A DNA stretch of 64,000 nt from Pholiota molesta (lineage: Eukaryota > Basidiomycota > Agaricomycetes > Agaricales > Strophariaceae), in contig JACGCK010000056.1 of assembly GCA_014925825.1 (NCBI GenBank), forward strand, positions 186,001-250,000, given 5' to 3'. Under the pieces are notes generated by a model. That model was given only the letters and a program-made list of their open reading frames with translations. It was not told where the DNA came from and made no database searches. Shown one piece after another: positions 36,370 through 48,925 of this stretch; within the stretch, counting starts at the first letter, position 1, and the number at the start of each line of letters is the position of its first letter. The position numbers and the translations under genes were made by a program.

Positions 36370-37311
36370 TGTCAGCGATAAGAAACAAGGACACTGGAAT
36401 GTATTATGTCAGTGCATGAGAGATCTTTGAATAAAATAATCAAAGAACAATGACATGTATAGACTCAGAGTGACGACACGGCCTTTTATACCTACCAGTT
36501 GTACCTGACTAGAGTCCAATGACCAGCGCTGGACCAGCGCTCATCTCTAATGAGATCTCTGTCGCGTTTCCAATCGGTGATGAATAGATGGGAAGAAAGC
36601 GATAGGCATGAGAGAACTCACATCTGTTGCGCGATCAGGAGCAGACAGGTCAGGGTCTTTCAACTGGAAAACATATGCTTCGCCAAAGAGAGGAAAAGAA
36701 ATTGAATTACACAAATCCCAAGAACGAATCAACGAGCCACAAAATTAACCCTACAAAAGAAATCGCACATCGTCCCATAAATGTTGTAACGCGGTATTTT
36801 AAAATACGCATGCGAAGACGAGAGAAATATGCATAGCAATCAGACAGCGCAGCACAACCGAGCTGTGAAAGTAGTCCGCGTATTCTTCGAACGAAAAGGA
36901 ATTGTCCAAGGGAACAGAGGATGGGTATCGTTAAGAATGTTCATCTCGTCTCGCATCGCCTCTTTCCACCACCCCGCACCAGTGAAGCCTTTGAGCAGCA
37001 GCTGCATTAGAGAGTGAGTGCCAGAGGTAAGATGGAGACGCAGTGAGACCGGTATTGCGTATGCGTATGTAGTGCGTTTTTAATTTCATAATTGAGATTG
37101 GGCGGCGGCCAGCGACAATGCTTTGTTTTGGTTGGAATTTTGTGCTATATATACAAACAGACAGAAAGGCCAATAGAACTAGAGAAAGAAAGAAAAAAAG
37201 ACAAGCATCAGCACGATTTCGGCGAACAGAGGTGGTACTATCGATACACACCTACAAAAAAAGGTTCATGAAACTCTACAGGTATTAAAACAAGTCGACA
37301 TGCGTGGGCGT
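36370..37311. other. Intergenic spacer
   Basis: AT-rich, including 3' flank of the MAP kinase and upstream sequence of the NACHT gene. GGACCAGCGCT is nearly repeated at 36520-36543. No gene seen. Confidence 0.4.
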
Positions 37312-38925
<1,614 letters not shown>

Positions 38926-41900
38926 TGGAGGCAGGTCGTGATGAACGGCGGAAGGAAGAGGGGAGTTGACGAAGAGAATAGAGGAACAAGGCGTTTTATA
39001 AGAACACAAAAGCGGACAATAAGGAGTGGATTACAAAAGTCAATGATGTATAAGGTTAACAAACTGATCATTCCTTTTGGAAGCTTTAGACAGCAAACCC
39101 AACTTGTCGCGTTGTCTTGTGAACAACCCCTGGCCCCATGGCAACCACAGCGTTGGCACGCAACCCCCGGCCGGCCTCACATCTTCGCCTCTGCCACCAA
39201 CGTTGATGTCAAGCATCAATCTCTACCAGCTGATCCTCGCCATTCCAAGTTCTCGTCAACCAACGCAAAAATATCGCTTCCCATCTGCACGACATCATGT
39301 TGGTACGGTGCTTGGACCGTGACAGCGTTCCCCGCAAACCTTCGCGTTTGGTAATCGCTTGGCTAGTCCAAACGCGACTCAGGCAGCTCAAGGCCACATG
39401 TCCAGTTCAAAGTGCAACGTTCAGCATGAGCGTCCTGCATTATGTTGACAAAATAAACCGTGACATCGCCGCTCTTCGTGCCTAGTTTCTTGTATTCCGA
39501 TTCTAAATCTTTGTACTTTCGATATGCGCCGAATGACCGTGGATGATTTGATTTTACCTTGTTCGAAATCGCACGGATATTTCTTGCTATTTCTTGGTAT
39601 GTCTTGTAGTGAATACTTTATCTTTGATCTTCTCTCAAACCATCTGATGACATTCTTGGTAGTTTCTTTAAATCCGGCGGGAGTCGGCGAGAGACGCGAC
39701 GCGGAGGGAACGCGCTTCTGACTGGCTGTGTGTCTACTGATGCGCAAATAACCTACAGCCGCCAAATAGGATCCCCGAACGTTGGCTTTCCTACGCGGAA
39801 AATCTGTCTCTTCCAACATTACGCGAAATTCAAATCCTCGTCGAGATCAATATCGATATACTGTCGCAACTCCCTCTATCCGATTTCTGTACCAGTACAT
39901 CCTATCCTTATCCTTATCATCCCCAAAACATGCTCCCGGTAGCCACCTGCTGCGTTTCAGACATACACATGTCTGCCTGCCAAATGTTCTCGATGAGTCT
40001 CCAGGAAAGAAATGATCTCCACTGCAGAGCTTGTGGGTCATCAATCAGCGCTTCTATGATGATAAGAACTGGAGATCTCAGCCCAAGCGCGCGTTCACTA
40101 TTGGTTTGTTGTACGGAATGTGCCACTGTTCACATTTTCACGATCTCAGCCCATCATCTGGGTGGGATATGAATATGCGTCCTGGAAACTGGTTAGCGTC
40201 GAACACCAAGCTCGCTGCTTACTTTTATTCAACGTATATCCGAGGTGATGCATCTGTCACGGCCGTGGCTGTTTCCCATCTACGAACAGTTGGAAGTGAT
40301 GCCAGACGACGGTATTGGTGCATTTCTTCACTCGGTGATCCTCCAGGTTGATTGTATTCTCGTCTAGTAAAAGCTTGCGATGTTGGTCTCGTACGTCCTT
40401 TCGATCGGTCATAAGAAGCTTGAAACTACACTTAATGCGATGACCCTTTTTCTGGGGCTTCAGTACACTTGGGCTATGTCAAAATTCTCACTGGCGATGC
40501 TCATTATCAGCAGAGCCACTCAGTCATTGACATTAAATGATCGTCGTCTAAAAATAGTGCTGACTTCTCCAATAATGTTACCTCGGTCGACAAATACGGA
40601 TCACTCTTCCTGGCGTTTTTGATCAAACCGGACATGCATGATGCCACACGCACTTGATTCTTGGGTAGCGTTTTTTCTTTTCTGGTTCTCCTTTTACATA
40701 ACTTCTAGCATGCGTCTACCACAATACCGGTCGTACACTTGATACCCTGGACGGAACTCCTATGCGGATCTATCCTCCAGCTGGCCAATCAGATTTTTGA
40801 TTCTACACTGTCCACAAATCCGAGCGGGGTGATATTCCAACGCGCCATTGATGATGGCGTAGAACATGTCTGTAGGTACTTGGTAGGACGAAGGTGGTCC
40901 ATTGTGGCAATCTGCGATTCGTTTCATGTATGCAGGAGTGGGATCTGTTGGTCTACTTCGCTGACATCACATCCTTTATCCGAGCCCCCAAAGGACGATA
41001 CTCGAGAGCGGGTCGTCGTCTGGTACATCTAATCCCACAAACCAGAAATTTCCTGTGATCCTTGAAAACCTTTCCGGATAAAAAATGACTGACAGGTTGC
41101 TGTTCTTTCAACTTCTGCTGTAATGTTGGGATTAGATGTTTGCCTTTCGAAGGACTCGAATTCCCAATATTGTCCCAATAGGAGTGCTGCGGGACTGACG
41201 CTCGTAGTGCTTCTTCACCTATGAATAATTACACATATTCCAATCCTTGCGGTGGACATCGTACATATATGATCGGGTGTCAATTGACCATCAAGAGCAG
41301 TGGATAGTAACAGTATTTCTTGCGCTCTGTAACAGATATCATTTCCAATTTGCGTGGCACTGCTGTGCAGCATACATCCTTTCGGATAAATATTACCCTC
41401 AGTAGGCTACTTCCATGAATATTTTTCACTACGTCTGCTGGCGTGCCCGTAAAATTGATTGCCTAGTCACAGCCTTTATGTCTCTATTCTTGATGTCTGT
41501 CCAAATTACTTTGATCATTCGAGAGTAGCTTAGAACCGAGGGATACAAAATATGATACAAGAGTTGCGTATGTATTGGGCTAGCGCTAGCTACAAAACAA
41601 ATGAACAACTCCTTTGAAACTTGAAGAGCAATAAGCATTCTTGCTATTTGGATGCGCGCTAGCGGTCTAACCGGCTCGGACAAGGTCCAGAGCATATTTA
41701 AACATAACCACATATTTATCGAGTGTCGAGTGTTTGGGTAATAATCTACAGCTACAGATCAAATTGAAACGTTTTGGCAGTTAACAGCGCTTGTTGTCGC
41801 ACCTCCGAGTCGGAGGTTAAGGAACGGTTGTTATCTGGTGGCACACACAGGTATTCCGACCCCGGATCCGTTTTTGGGCGCTCCGAGTCTCCATGATATG

Positions 41901-41943
41901 ATCGACACAGCTATAGCATTCGATCCGTTGTGACAGCCAACAT
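38926..41943. other. Gene-poor region left of the transposon
   Basis: About 3 kb without a supportable gene. Plus-strand pieces at 40090-40230, 40460-40620 and 40730-40800 read protein-like (YEYASWKLVSVEHQARC; LGYVKILTGDAHYQQ; TLDGTPMRIYPPAGQSDF) but lie in different frames with stops between. They may be a decayed gene of unknown family. Confidence 0.35.
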
Positions 41944-41951
41944 TCCAAGAT
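41944..41951. repeat. Left target-site duplication (TCCAAGAT)
   Basis: The 8-bp word is identical to 44468-44475 on the far side of the transposon. Both copies directly abut the terminal inverted repeats. Confidence 0.85.
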
Positions 41952-41983
41952 AGGGCACCATTATTTTAGCGTGGGTGAGCGTG
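41952..41983 (+). repeat. Left terminal inverted repeat
   Basis: 32 bp beginning AGGGCACCATTATTTT. It pairs with the right repeat at 44436-44467 in 25 of 32 positions, with perfect outer 6 bp and perfect ATTTT and GCGTGG blocks. Confidence 0.8.
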
Positions 41984-42050
41984 AGGTAGCGTGAGGTAGC
42001 GTGAACGAGCGTGCGTTAGCGTGAGTACTAGCGTGCGCTAGCGTGACGTC
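41968..42050 (+). repeat. Left subterminal array of GCGTG units
   Basis: Eight units with invariant GCGTG and a variable 5-nt (once 7-nt) rest, mostly ending TA: GCGTGGGTGA, GCGTGAGGTA twice, GCGTGAACGA, GCGTGCGTTA, and so on. The period is 10 bp. Core conserved with spacer free to vary suggests binding-site selection. Confidence 0.85.
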
Positions 42051-42210
42051 GTAAACCGCCTTTGCGGCCGTTCCGCGTCATCCAAGAATTCCCCAGCCAC
42101 CAGAATTGGCGTAGGCGTGTCTTAAGCATCCCTGGTTGCATTACAAAACAAAACATACCATTAGGCAATATAATTTAAGGTCATTGAAGTCTTGGGATGA
42201 GTGTGTGTAA

Positions 42211-42270
42211 GCGTGGCCTAGCGTGCCACTAGCGTGCGCTTGCGTGAGTCATAGTGTGTGTTAGCGTGAG
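42211..42270 (+). repeat. Second GCGTG array
   Basis: Five GCGTG units (GCGTGGCCTA, GCGTGCCACTA, GCGTGCGCTT, ...) in + orientation, less regular than the first array. Separated from it by about 160 bp of unique sequence. Confidence 0.75.
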
Positions 42271-42525
42271 TCCACTCTGCTGCTCACGCCGACGCTGAAC
42301 TTCCAAGTCTGACATCTCCGCGGCCCACGCGCTCAACACGCTCACAGCGCACGGCACAGCGGCGGACAACCGATGCATTATAAATCCTATGTTGCTGGAA
42401 GGTTTATGTAGGTTAAGTCGTTTTTTCATGGAGTTATATTGTGATTTGGGTAACATAAACACCTCCTTGTACGCACGTTTACGGAACGTACAGAAGTTTA
42501 ACGCGTGAGGGGCGGGTAAAAGCGT

Positions 42526-43050
42526 TTAAAATGAGTAGAAAAGACGAATCTGTGAATAGCTTGATGAGTTTCTGGCCAAATAATTTACGTTGATCAGTAT
42601 ATTGTTCCAATGCGCGGTGCGCTTCCGCACAGGTAATCTTATTACTATGTTATTACTATGTGCTGCACGGCGGCAGGGCATGTTTCTTAACGACGACAAC
42701 AACTTGACTTGTGGGCGAGTAGGGAACGGTGCGCCACTGCGGGAAAACATTCGTGAGCGTCGTGTGCGATGTTGCGGGATGTACACCAACAGCAGCGGGC
42801 TCGACGCCACGCGATGGCGGTTCGATGTCGCGGGAGGTCTAGTGGATTCCTGGCAGCCAATATCAACGTAAGTAATCTGTCTTTGATATGAATTCCGCGG
42901 GGAGATTTCAGTGCGCTTGTCAGAAATGGAAGGCGAAGCGCCTGGCGAAGAAGAAGCCCGCGCGTCTGGCAAGGGAGGAGAAGGAGCGGGCGGGGTTCAT
43001 GTTGGCTCGCGAAGGCGGAAAAGGACACGGCGGAGGTGGTAGAGTCTAGA
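42526..43050. other. Unassigned ORFs inside the transposon
   Basis: Both strands are open for about 450 bp here. The plus strand reads MLLLCAARRQGMF..., then after a stop-free gap a Lys/Arg/Glu-rich stretch (KRLAKKKPARLAREEKERAG) near 42930. The minus strand carries a 148-residue ORF, Arg/Ser/Pro-rich. Neither resembles a transposase. Higher GC than the flanks might mean a captured gene fragment. Confidence 0.35.
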
Positions 43051-43541
43051 CTCGCAGTCATCGGTGTTGTCGATTACATCACGCACGGAAGGAATGTTTC
43101 GGGGTGGTATTTCAGAGCTAGGAATGGGCCTTAGATTTTCTAGTTACACTCTTTGTAGTTTCAGTTAATGACCATTTCATTTTTGTTACATATGCGATTG
43201 AACTATGAAAGACGCGAGCGAAGACCAAGACAACGAAGCGAGTATAAGTAACGAGTATTTATCCTTTCGCCTTCGTGGTGAGTGAGAGAAATGGGAATGC
43301 ATGGTGTGTTGGCATCGTCTTTACGGGCGCTTAGAGCATCTGATGTGTTCCCTGATTTATCCTTCATGCTTGCGAATGCGCTAGTAATTTCTTCTTGCGA
43401 GGACATACTGATATTGTTGTTCTTTTCTCTGGAAAACCATCTGCTAATATTTCAGGTGCGTGGAATGAATTACTCAGATATGTTTGTCTTAGGCGCTCAT
43501 AAGCATGTATAAGCATGTGTTTTCTATGTATATATACTCTA

Positions 43542-43713
43542 AGCGTGAACTAGCGTGTAGCGTGAAGGTAGCGTGAGGTAGCGTGAGGTAGCGTGGTCTG
43601 GCGTGAGGTAGCGTGAAGGTAGCGTGAGGTCGCGTGCAGTAGCGTGAAGGTAGCGTGAAGGTAGCGTGGAGGTAGCGTGATGTAGCGTGAAGGTAGCGTG
43701 GAGTAGCGTGGCC
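43542..43713 (+). repeat. Main internal GCGTG array
   Basis: About 17 units over 170 bp, mostly GCGTGAGGTA (10 bp) and GCGTGAAGGTA (11 bp), with variants such as GCGTGGTCTG and GCGTGCAGTA. The mix of 10- and 11-bp units means it does not keep one helical phase. Confidence 0.88.
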
Positions 43714-44388
43714 TTGTATGAACAACTGAGCTTATTTTCATATAAATTAACTCATAGCAATGCAGGAACTTATGAGTATTATCACTATATTGTACATACT
43801 CTATTCTGCACAAGCGTTGCATAAGTGGAATGATTTTCGGTGTTTCGGGAGATGTTTATTGTTGTTTGGTTAGACCTTCTGAGTATACTAGTCAGCCCAA
43901 CAAGCCTTTTATTCTATGTAACCGCTTGACCTATGAAGCACAAAAGCATAACAGACAGATAGCCATTTAATACTTACATTTTTTCATGGACTTATTTGGC
44001 TGTCTTGGACGACAAAAAATCTGTTGCCTGCATTGCGAATAATTATGTGTCACAGAAATATGTAACGTGTGACAGATTTGTCTAATAGCACTAATTCTGG
44101 TCTGTGCGCCCGCTACATGAACTAAACGTCTAAACAAAACATATATTTGGAGAGCATATTATCCATTGAACTGAATACCAAGATAAATAATGATGCAGAA
44201 GTGTTTTAGGAGAGATGATGAGCATTTAAAGTCCATAAGTTACTAGATAATCCATTTTCTGACTCTCTTGGCCCAAAGAAATTTGAAAAGTGATATTTTT
44301 ATGAGGCCAGTATATCTACAATACACCTAGTAGCATTGAACAGACTCTCGAGGCCACACAGCATCGAGAATTGGGCAAATGATGTTTG

Positions 44389-44451
44389 CTAGCGTGGGCT
44401 AGCGTGCACGTGACTCACGCTAGCTACACGCTAGCCACGCTAATCCACGCG
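44389..44451. repeat. Right subterminal array with internal orientation switch
   Basis: Two units in + orientation (GCTAGCGTGGGCTAGCGTG) are followed, after a CACGTG centre near 44407-44412, by four in reverse (CACGCTA type). The segment is partly self-complementary and could fold into a hairpin. The outer reverse units mirror the left array. Confidence 0.82.
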
Positions 44452-44467
44452 AAAATCTAGTTGCCCT
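44436..44467 (-). repeat. Right terminal inverted repeat
   Basis: Reverse complement begins AGGGCAACTAGATTTTC, matching the left repeat at 25 of 32 positions. Confidence 0.8.
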
Positions 44468-44475
44468 TCCAAGAT
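44468..44475. repeat. Right target-site duplication (TCCAAGAT)
   Basis: Identical 8-bp copy of 41944-41951, abutting the TGCCCT end of the element. Confidence 0.85.
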
Positions 44476-45715
44476 GACTTTTATCTTTCTATATATGGCT
44501 GATGGATGTACTAAAAAGTTTCTGCGATATGGAAGCTTTTTTCGCTGTGACATGCCAGTAGACAAGTGATTGGAATTTGCATATGCATGCATGTATCATA
44601 GATTTTGGCGCTCATGCGTATCAAGCATTATTGCGAAGATGCTAACGGATCATAATAATAAAATTAACCATGTTATAAGCTTGACTTTTTTCCTTCTTTT
44701 CTTTGAACGAAGCTTTGTCGTCCCGGCAGTTTTTCATCGTTTTTCAGGTTGAGAAATTTCGGGAGACTAGCACGCCATCTCTCTCCAAGATTATTCCTTA
44801 AAGCTTAGAAGATAGTAGTCAATCATAGCTACGAGATGAGTATTAGGAATACTATCGACATCTCAGATAGGGCGTTAGAAAACCAATATGCTGAATACCT
44901 GCCAGTGTTGCTGCCAGTGCTTCCATAGGCCCCATATTCCTTTGATCGGACCTAGATCACACTCAAATTAGCGGACTATAGTAGGTCTTAGTAGGTTATG
45001 AATCATGATGTGTTTACTACTAATTTCGGAGGCGCCCTCAGACCGGGCACGATTGACCGCTTTTCCTTCTTGCTTCCATCAGGTTTTCTTTTCGTCTCTC
45101 AGTGTTCATGCGCCCAGCTTTGACATTGAAAACGAGATGCACATAATTGTACAGAACCACTCAAGTCCGAAGGGTCTCAACATAAGTAGCGTAGTACCCG
45201 CTACATCCTCACCAAGCGTTGGGCCTTCACGTTATATGCGTGCATTGCTAATACTTACATATGAAGTCTGGGACTCTGGGAACCCATTTGGGGTTATCTT
45301 TGGGTCTGTGCCGAAGTGCCATGTTCATTGCGGCTTCATTTTCCCGTGAAACTTTGCCATTCCGGGTGATTTTTGCCTGTTCAGGATAAGCCTTATGCTT
45401 ACGCAGACCAGGAACGCTCATCGATAAGTACGACAATTTCTCAGATATCCTTCCATTTTCCCGGAACATGCATATGCAATATTACATGCGGATAAGCACA
45501 TTCCGCAGGAAAGGCTTGGCTTTTTCTCTGGGCATAGTTCCCTCGTCACTGAAACTTGGTGTTGAATAGCCCTTCACCTTGTCCGACGTTTGGCCTCCAA
45601 GTTTACTCTATCCACACACTCTCTTTTTTCCGTTCGGGATATCTACCTGCAGATTTAAGCGCTCGAACACGCTGAGCCTATTCTTAACTGTTGTTATTTA
45701 TACCCACTTTCCAAT
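44476..45715. other. Spacer right of the transposon, KRE6-like upstream region
   Basis: AT-rich. A minus-strand open stretch at 45248-45469 (KAYPEQAKITRNGKVSRENE) is charged and protein-like but unrecognised. The last 100 bp hold CT-rich sequence near 45620, fitting the KRE6-like 5' region. Confidence 0.35.
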
Positions 45716-48631
45716 ATGAATCGGAATCCAGTTCTCCACCAAAACCCATCTTCAACGAGCTTACTGTCTGATGACCGCCCATCCTTCTCTTCAGCTCGGG
45801 CTTCCCTAGGACGCCAGTCTACTGCTTCTGCAGCGTCTATACCCAGCTCGCCTCGAACTCCTATGACACCGATCAGTCGATCGGAAGATGGGCATCCAGT
45901 ACGCGCCTGCTTCAATTTTATCCTTATCTTGCGTATACTGAAAGGAATTCGCGTAGGCATCCCTCGCCGAAAAGGTTTGTCTTTCAATGTCGCTGTATTG
46001 AGTAGTTGATATCTGATCTCCTGCTACAGTATGCGCTACCTTCTTCACCCGCAACATGGGGAATGCCGCTTCTTATGAATAATCGGGAACCAGACGACTC
46101 CCTACATAATCCAGATCCACGACGGGATAGGAAAAGCGATGCTGGGGGTCACATTTTCACTCTTCGTGGTTTAGGAAACCTGGGATGCCTCGCCATTCTT
46201 TGTCTAGGGACCATGATGCTGTTGTGCGTATCCTGCCATCTTTTCGCTTACACCACATCTGACACCGATTCATTTCTCTAGCGCCGGTTTGTTTCTCTCT
46301 CTCTCACCGCTACAAAAGAAACGTACTGAATTCACCGAAGGCTATCCCGTTCTGTCGCATTACATGCGTCAGAAGCTGACCAACCAAGGTGGTTTTAATC
46401 TGGGAGGGATCAATGCGACAGGCCAGATACCTGACCTGCCGGGGAACTACGGACTGGTAGACAAAGATACACCCGAGTCGGCAAAAACTCTCAAGTCGTA
46501 TCACAATGACGACGATCTTGTTCTGGTATTCTCGGACGAGTTCAACGCTGACGGTCGGACCTTCTATCCTGGAGACGATCCATTTTGGGAGGGTGTAGAT
46601 CTGCATTACTGGGGAACTGTAAGTTCTCAAATAATCTCTTATATCTAACACAGGCTGACCATATTTTATAGGAGGATAAAGAGTGGTATGATCCTGTTCA
46701 AGGTTCGGCCTCAGTGCTCAGCACGGTATCTATATCATTCCTCTGACTTTCCCTCTATTCAAAGCTACGACCAAAGATGGCAAATTGCACATGAGGTTGG
46801 ATCTTGTTGATGATCCAATAGACAATCACAACATGACCTATAAGTCCGGAATGGTGCGTATTTACATTGTATATACTCCAAAAATATTGATCGGATTGTC
46901 AGATCCAAACATGGTAATTCGCTATTTTTTTTTACAAACAAGCTGTATTGCTAAATGTCGTAAAGGAACAAATTCTGCTTCACTGGTGGTATGGTGATTG
47001 GTGTGTATCTCTGAGTTTTTCAATGTTTATTTTTAATGATGCAACATTTTTTGACTTGAATAAATAGCTAGTGTCCAACTGCCGGGGTCAAGTAATGTCA
47101 GGTACGAGCCCTCCTGCTTGGTGCTTTCATTTTCTTACTTAAAAATCCGAATAAAGTGGTCTGTGGCCTGCTGTGTGAGTCACATCAAACCCAGAATATC
47201 TCTGTTCTTATTTCTTTTTGTGTTAGTTGGTCTATGGGAAATTTAGGTCGAGCAGGCTATGGAGCCAGTGTGGAAGGTCTCGTACGTGCATTCATTCCCC
47301 GCTATTATTCATCGGTATTTATTCTGATGTCTTGTAAAGTGGCCATACAGTTACGACAGCTGCGATGTGGGGACACTGCCCAACCAAACATACCCTAATT
47401 CGGCAACTCCTATCGCAGCTACTGAGGGCGGTGATCCTAAAGCAAATGGCTATCTCGTGAGGAACTATGCAGTAGATTGATTCAGTATTTGGATCGCTGA
47501 TTCATACCAGTCATACCTTGCAGGCCAGCGGCTATGTATGCGCTCTTACTGAACCAAGTCGAGGGTACCACTGACTTTCTTCAGCCGCTTGTACTTGTCC
47601 TGGAGAATCGCACCCTGGGCCCATGAAATCGGACGGAACATATGTTGGCCGTGCAGCCCCCGAAATCGATGCTCTTGAAGCAACTGTAACAGATGGCATA
47701 GGATATGTAGGGCTGATTCTCGTATTTTTACATGGATTCGAGCTGATCTTTTCTCAGGTCTCTTTGTCTGCTCAATTTGCCCCATTCAACGTGCGCAATA
47801 CTAAATATGCATGAGGGACAGATGTTGGTCTAACTTAATTATACAGGCGAAGTATTCAATCGTGAAGGACAACACTACCACGGCATTCGACGATCCCGAG
47901 AGGACTGTCTTGAACCCATATCGAGGAAGTGTGTACCATCTATTTAATTTGTGCCCATGTTACTAATCGTTTTGCCAGGCCGCTATCAACAAACGGCAAG
48001 TGGGTTGGGACTGACAAACCCAGATTGCTACGAGATACCCGGAACGTGCTTCGCCCTGTATGGTTTCGAATATCAACCAGGGTAAATGGCACCACTAAAT
48101 TTCATATGAATTTGGTTTAATCTCTTCTTCAGGTTTGATAATGCTTATATCACTTGGATCAACGAGGTTCGGGCTTGGACGCTTTATTCATCAGCGTTGG
48201 TGGCCGATAGCTCCGTTGAAATTGGTCGCCGTTCAATTCCACAAGAGCCAATGGTAATTTCGTTGTCGATACCTCTTAGAATTTCCATTGACATATTGCA
48301 TCTTTTAGTATCTCATCACCAATCTTGGCATCTCTGAAAGCTTCGGTACAATTGACACTACCAACCTCAAATTCCCGGTAACGATGCTGGTTGATTACAT
48401 CCGTGTGTATCAGCGGAAAGACCAAATCAACGTCGGCTGCAGCCCAGACGGATTCCCTACCAAGGATTACATCAACACGTACGTGCTCGATATCGTGCTT
48501 GGCGATACATTATATACTTATTGCAATAACACAGCTACATGGAAGCTTACACAAACCCTAACTTGACGGTCTGGTCGGATTTCGGGCAGCCATGGCCCAA
48601 GAACAGCCTATCAGCTAACGGTTGTAATTAA
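45716..48631 (+). CDS. KRE6/SKN1-family GH16 beta-glucan synthesis protein
   Basis: A many-exon gene starting MNRNPVLHQNPSSTSLLSD and ending LSANGCN-TAA. It has the type II membrane layout of Kre6/Skn1. A Ser/Pro-rich cytosolic tail of about 120 residues is followed by a membrane span (LGNLGCLAILCLGTMMLL near 46175-46230). The lumenal GH16 domain then reads LVLVFSDEFNADGRTFYPGD, PFWEGVDLHYWGT, YKSGMV, MGNLGRAGYGASVEGLWPYSYDSCDVGT, catalytic EIDALEA near 47660, NAYITWINE, IPQEPMYLITNLGIS and MLVDYIRVYQRK. EIDALEA is the family's version of the GH16 ExDxxE motif. Family members are needed for beta-1,6-glucan in the cell wall and act in the secretory pathway. Frames join cleanly over about a dozen short introns. 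Convergent with the protease gene that follows. Confidence 0.9.
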
Positions 48632-48925
48632 AACACTTTGTACTGATTTCAAGCATCAGTGTATTGTGCAGTCTGGCTATGCTCATCTTGCAAACTATTC
48701 CCGGACCCAGGCAAACTTCTTTCAATTCCTTTAGCACGCCGACGCACTATTCTAGAGACTCTGGAGGTCGATCCTTTCGTGTTTATTACCATATTTATGT
48801 AGATAGTTCAGCCGTTTAGCAAGTGGTTATCATTTTGCATTGTTGTCGATGCGGTTTTAGTCCGACCAACAAGAAAATCCGACACTTTTGGTCCATTCTA
48901 CGTCTCGACATGTACTGAAATGATC

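Larger units (their letters stand above)
41952..44467. mobile_element. Non-autonomous DNA transposon, probably hAT-like, with GCGTG-repeat subterminal arrays
   Basis: The 2516-bp segment starts AGGGCA and ends TGCCCT, flanked by identical 8-bp duplications. The first 32 bases match the reverse complement of the last 32 at 25 positions without gaps. Inside both ends lie arrays of a GCGTG-core unit of about 10 bp, in + orientation at the left and - orientation at the right, with further arrays internally. An 8-bp duplication, short inverted repeats and dense subterminal repeats fit the hAT superfamily, in which such repeats bind transposase. A 9-bp reading (TTCCAAGAT) is also possible and would suggest a MULE. 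No transposase or hAT dimerisation domain is visible, so it would need a helper. Internal ORFs at 42526-43050 are short and unrecognised. Confidence 0.82.

Noticed and set aside
40090..41040. Possible gene in the region left of the transposon
   Set aside because: Protein-like snippets lie in different frames with stops between and match no known family.
43489..43822. Minus-strand ORFs rich in RYLHATFTLP across the GCGTG array
   Set aside because: Produced by translating the 10-11 bp repeat; no coding meaning.
41944..44475. CRISPR-like reading of the GCGTG arrays
   Set aside because: Units are about 10 bp with no unique spacers, in a eukaryotic genome.
45248..45469. Charged minus-strand ORF upstream of the KRE6-like gene
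   Set aside because: Protein-like but no family, start or splice partner could be shown.
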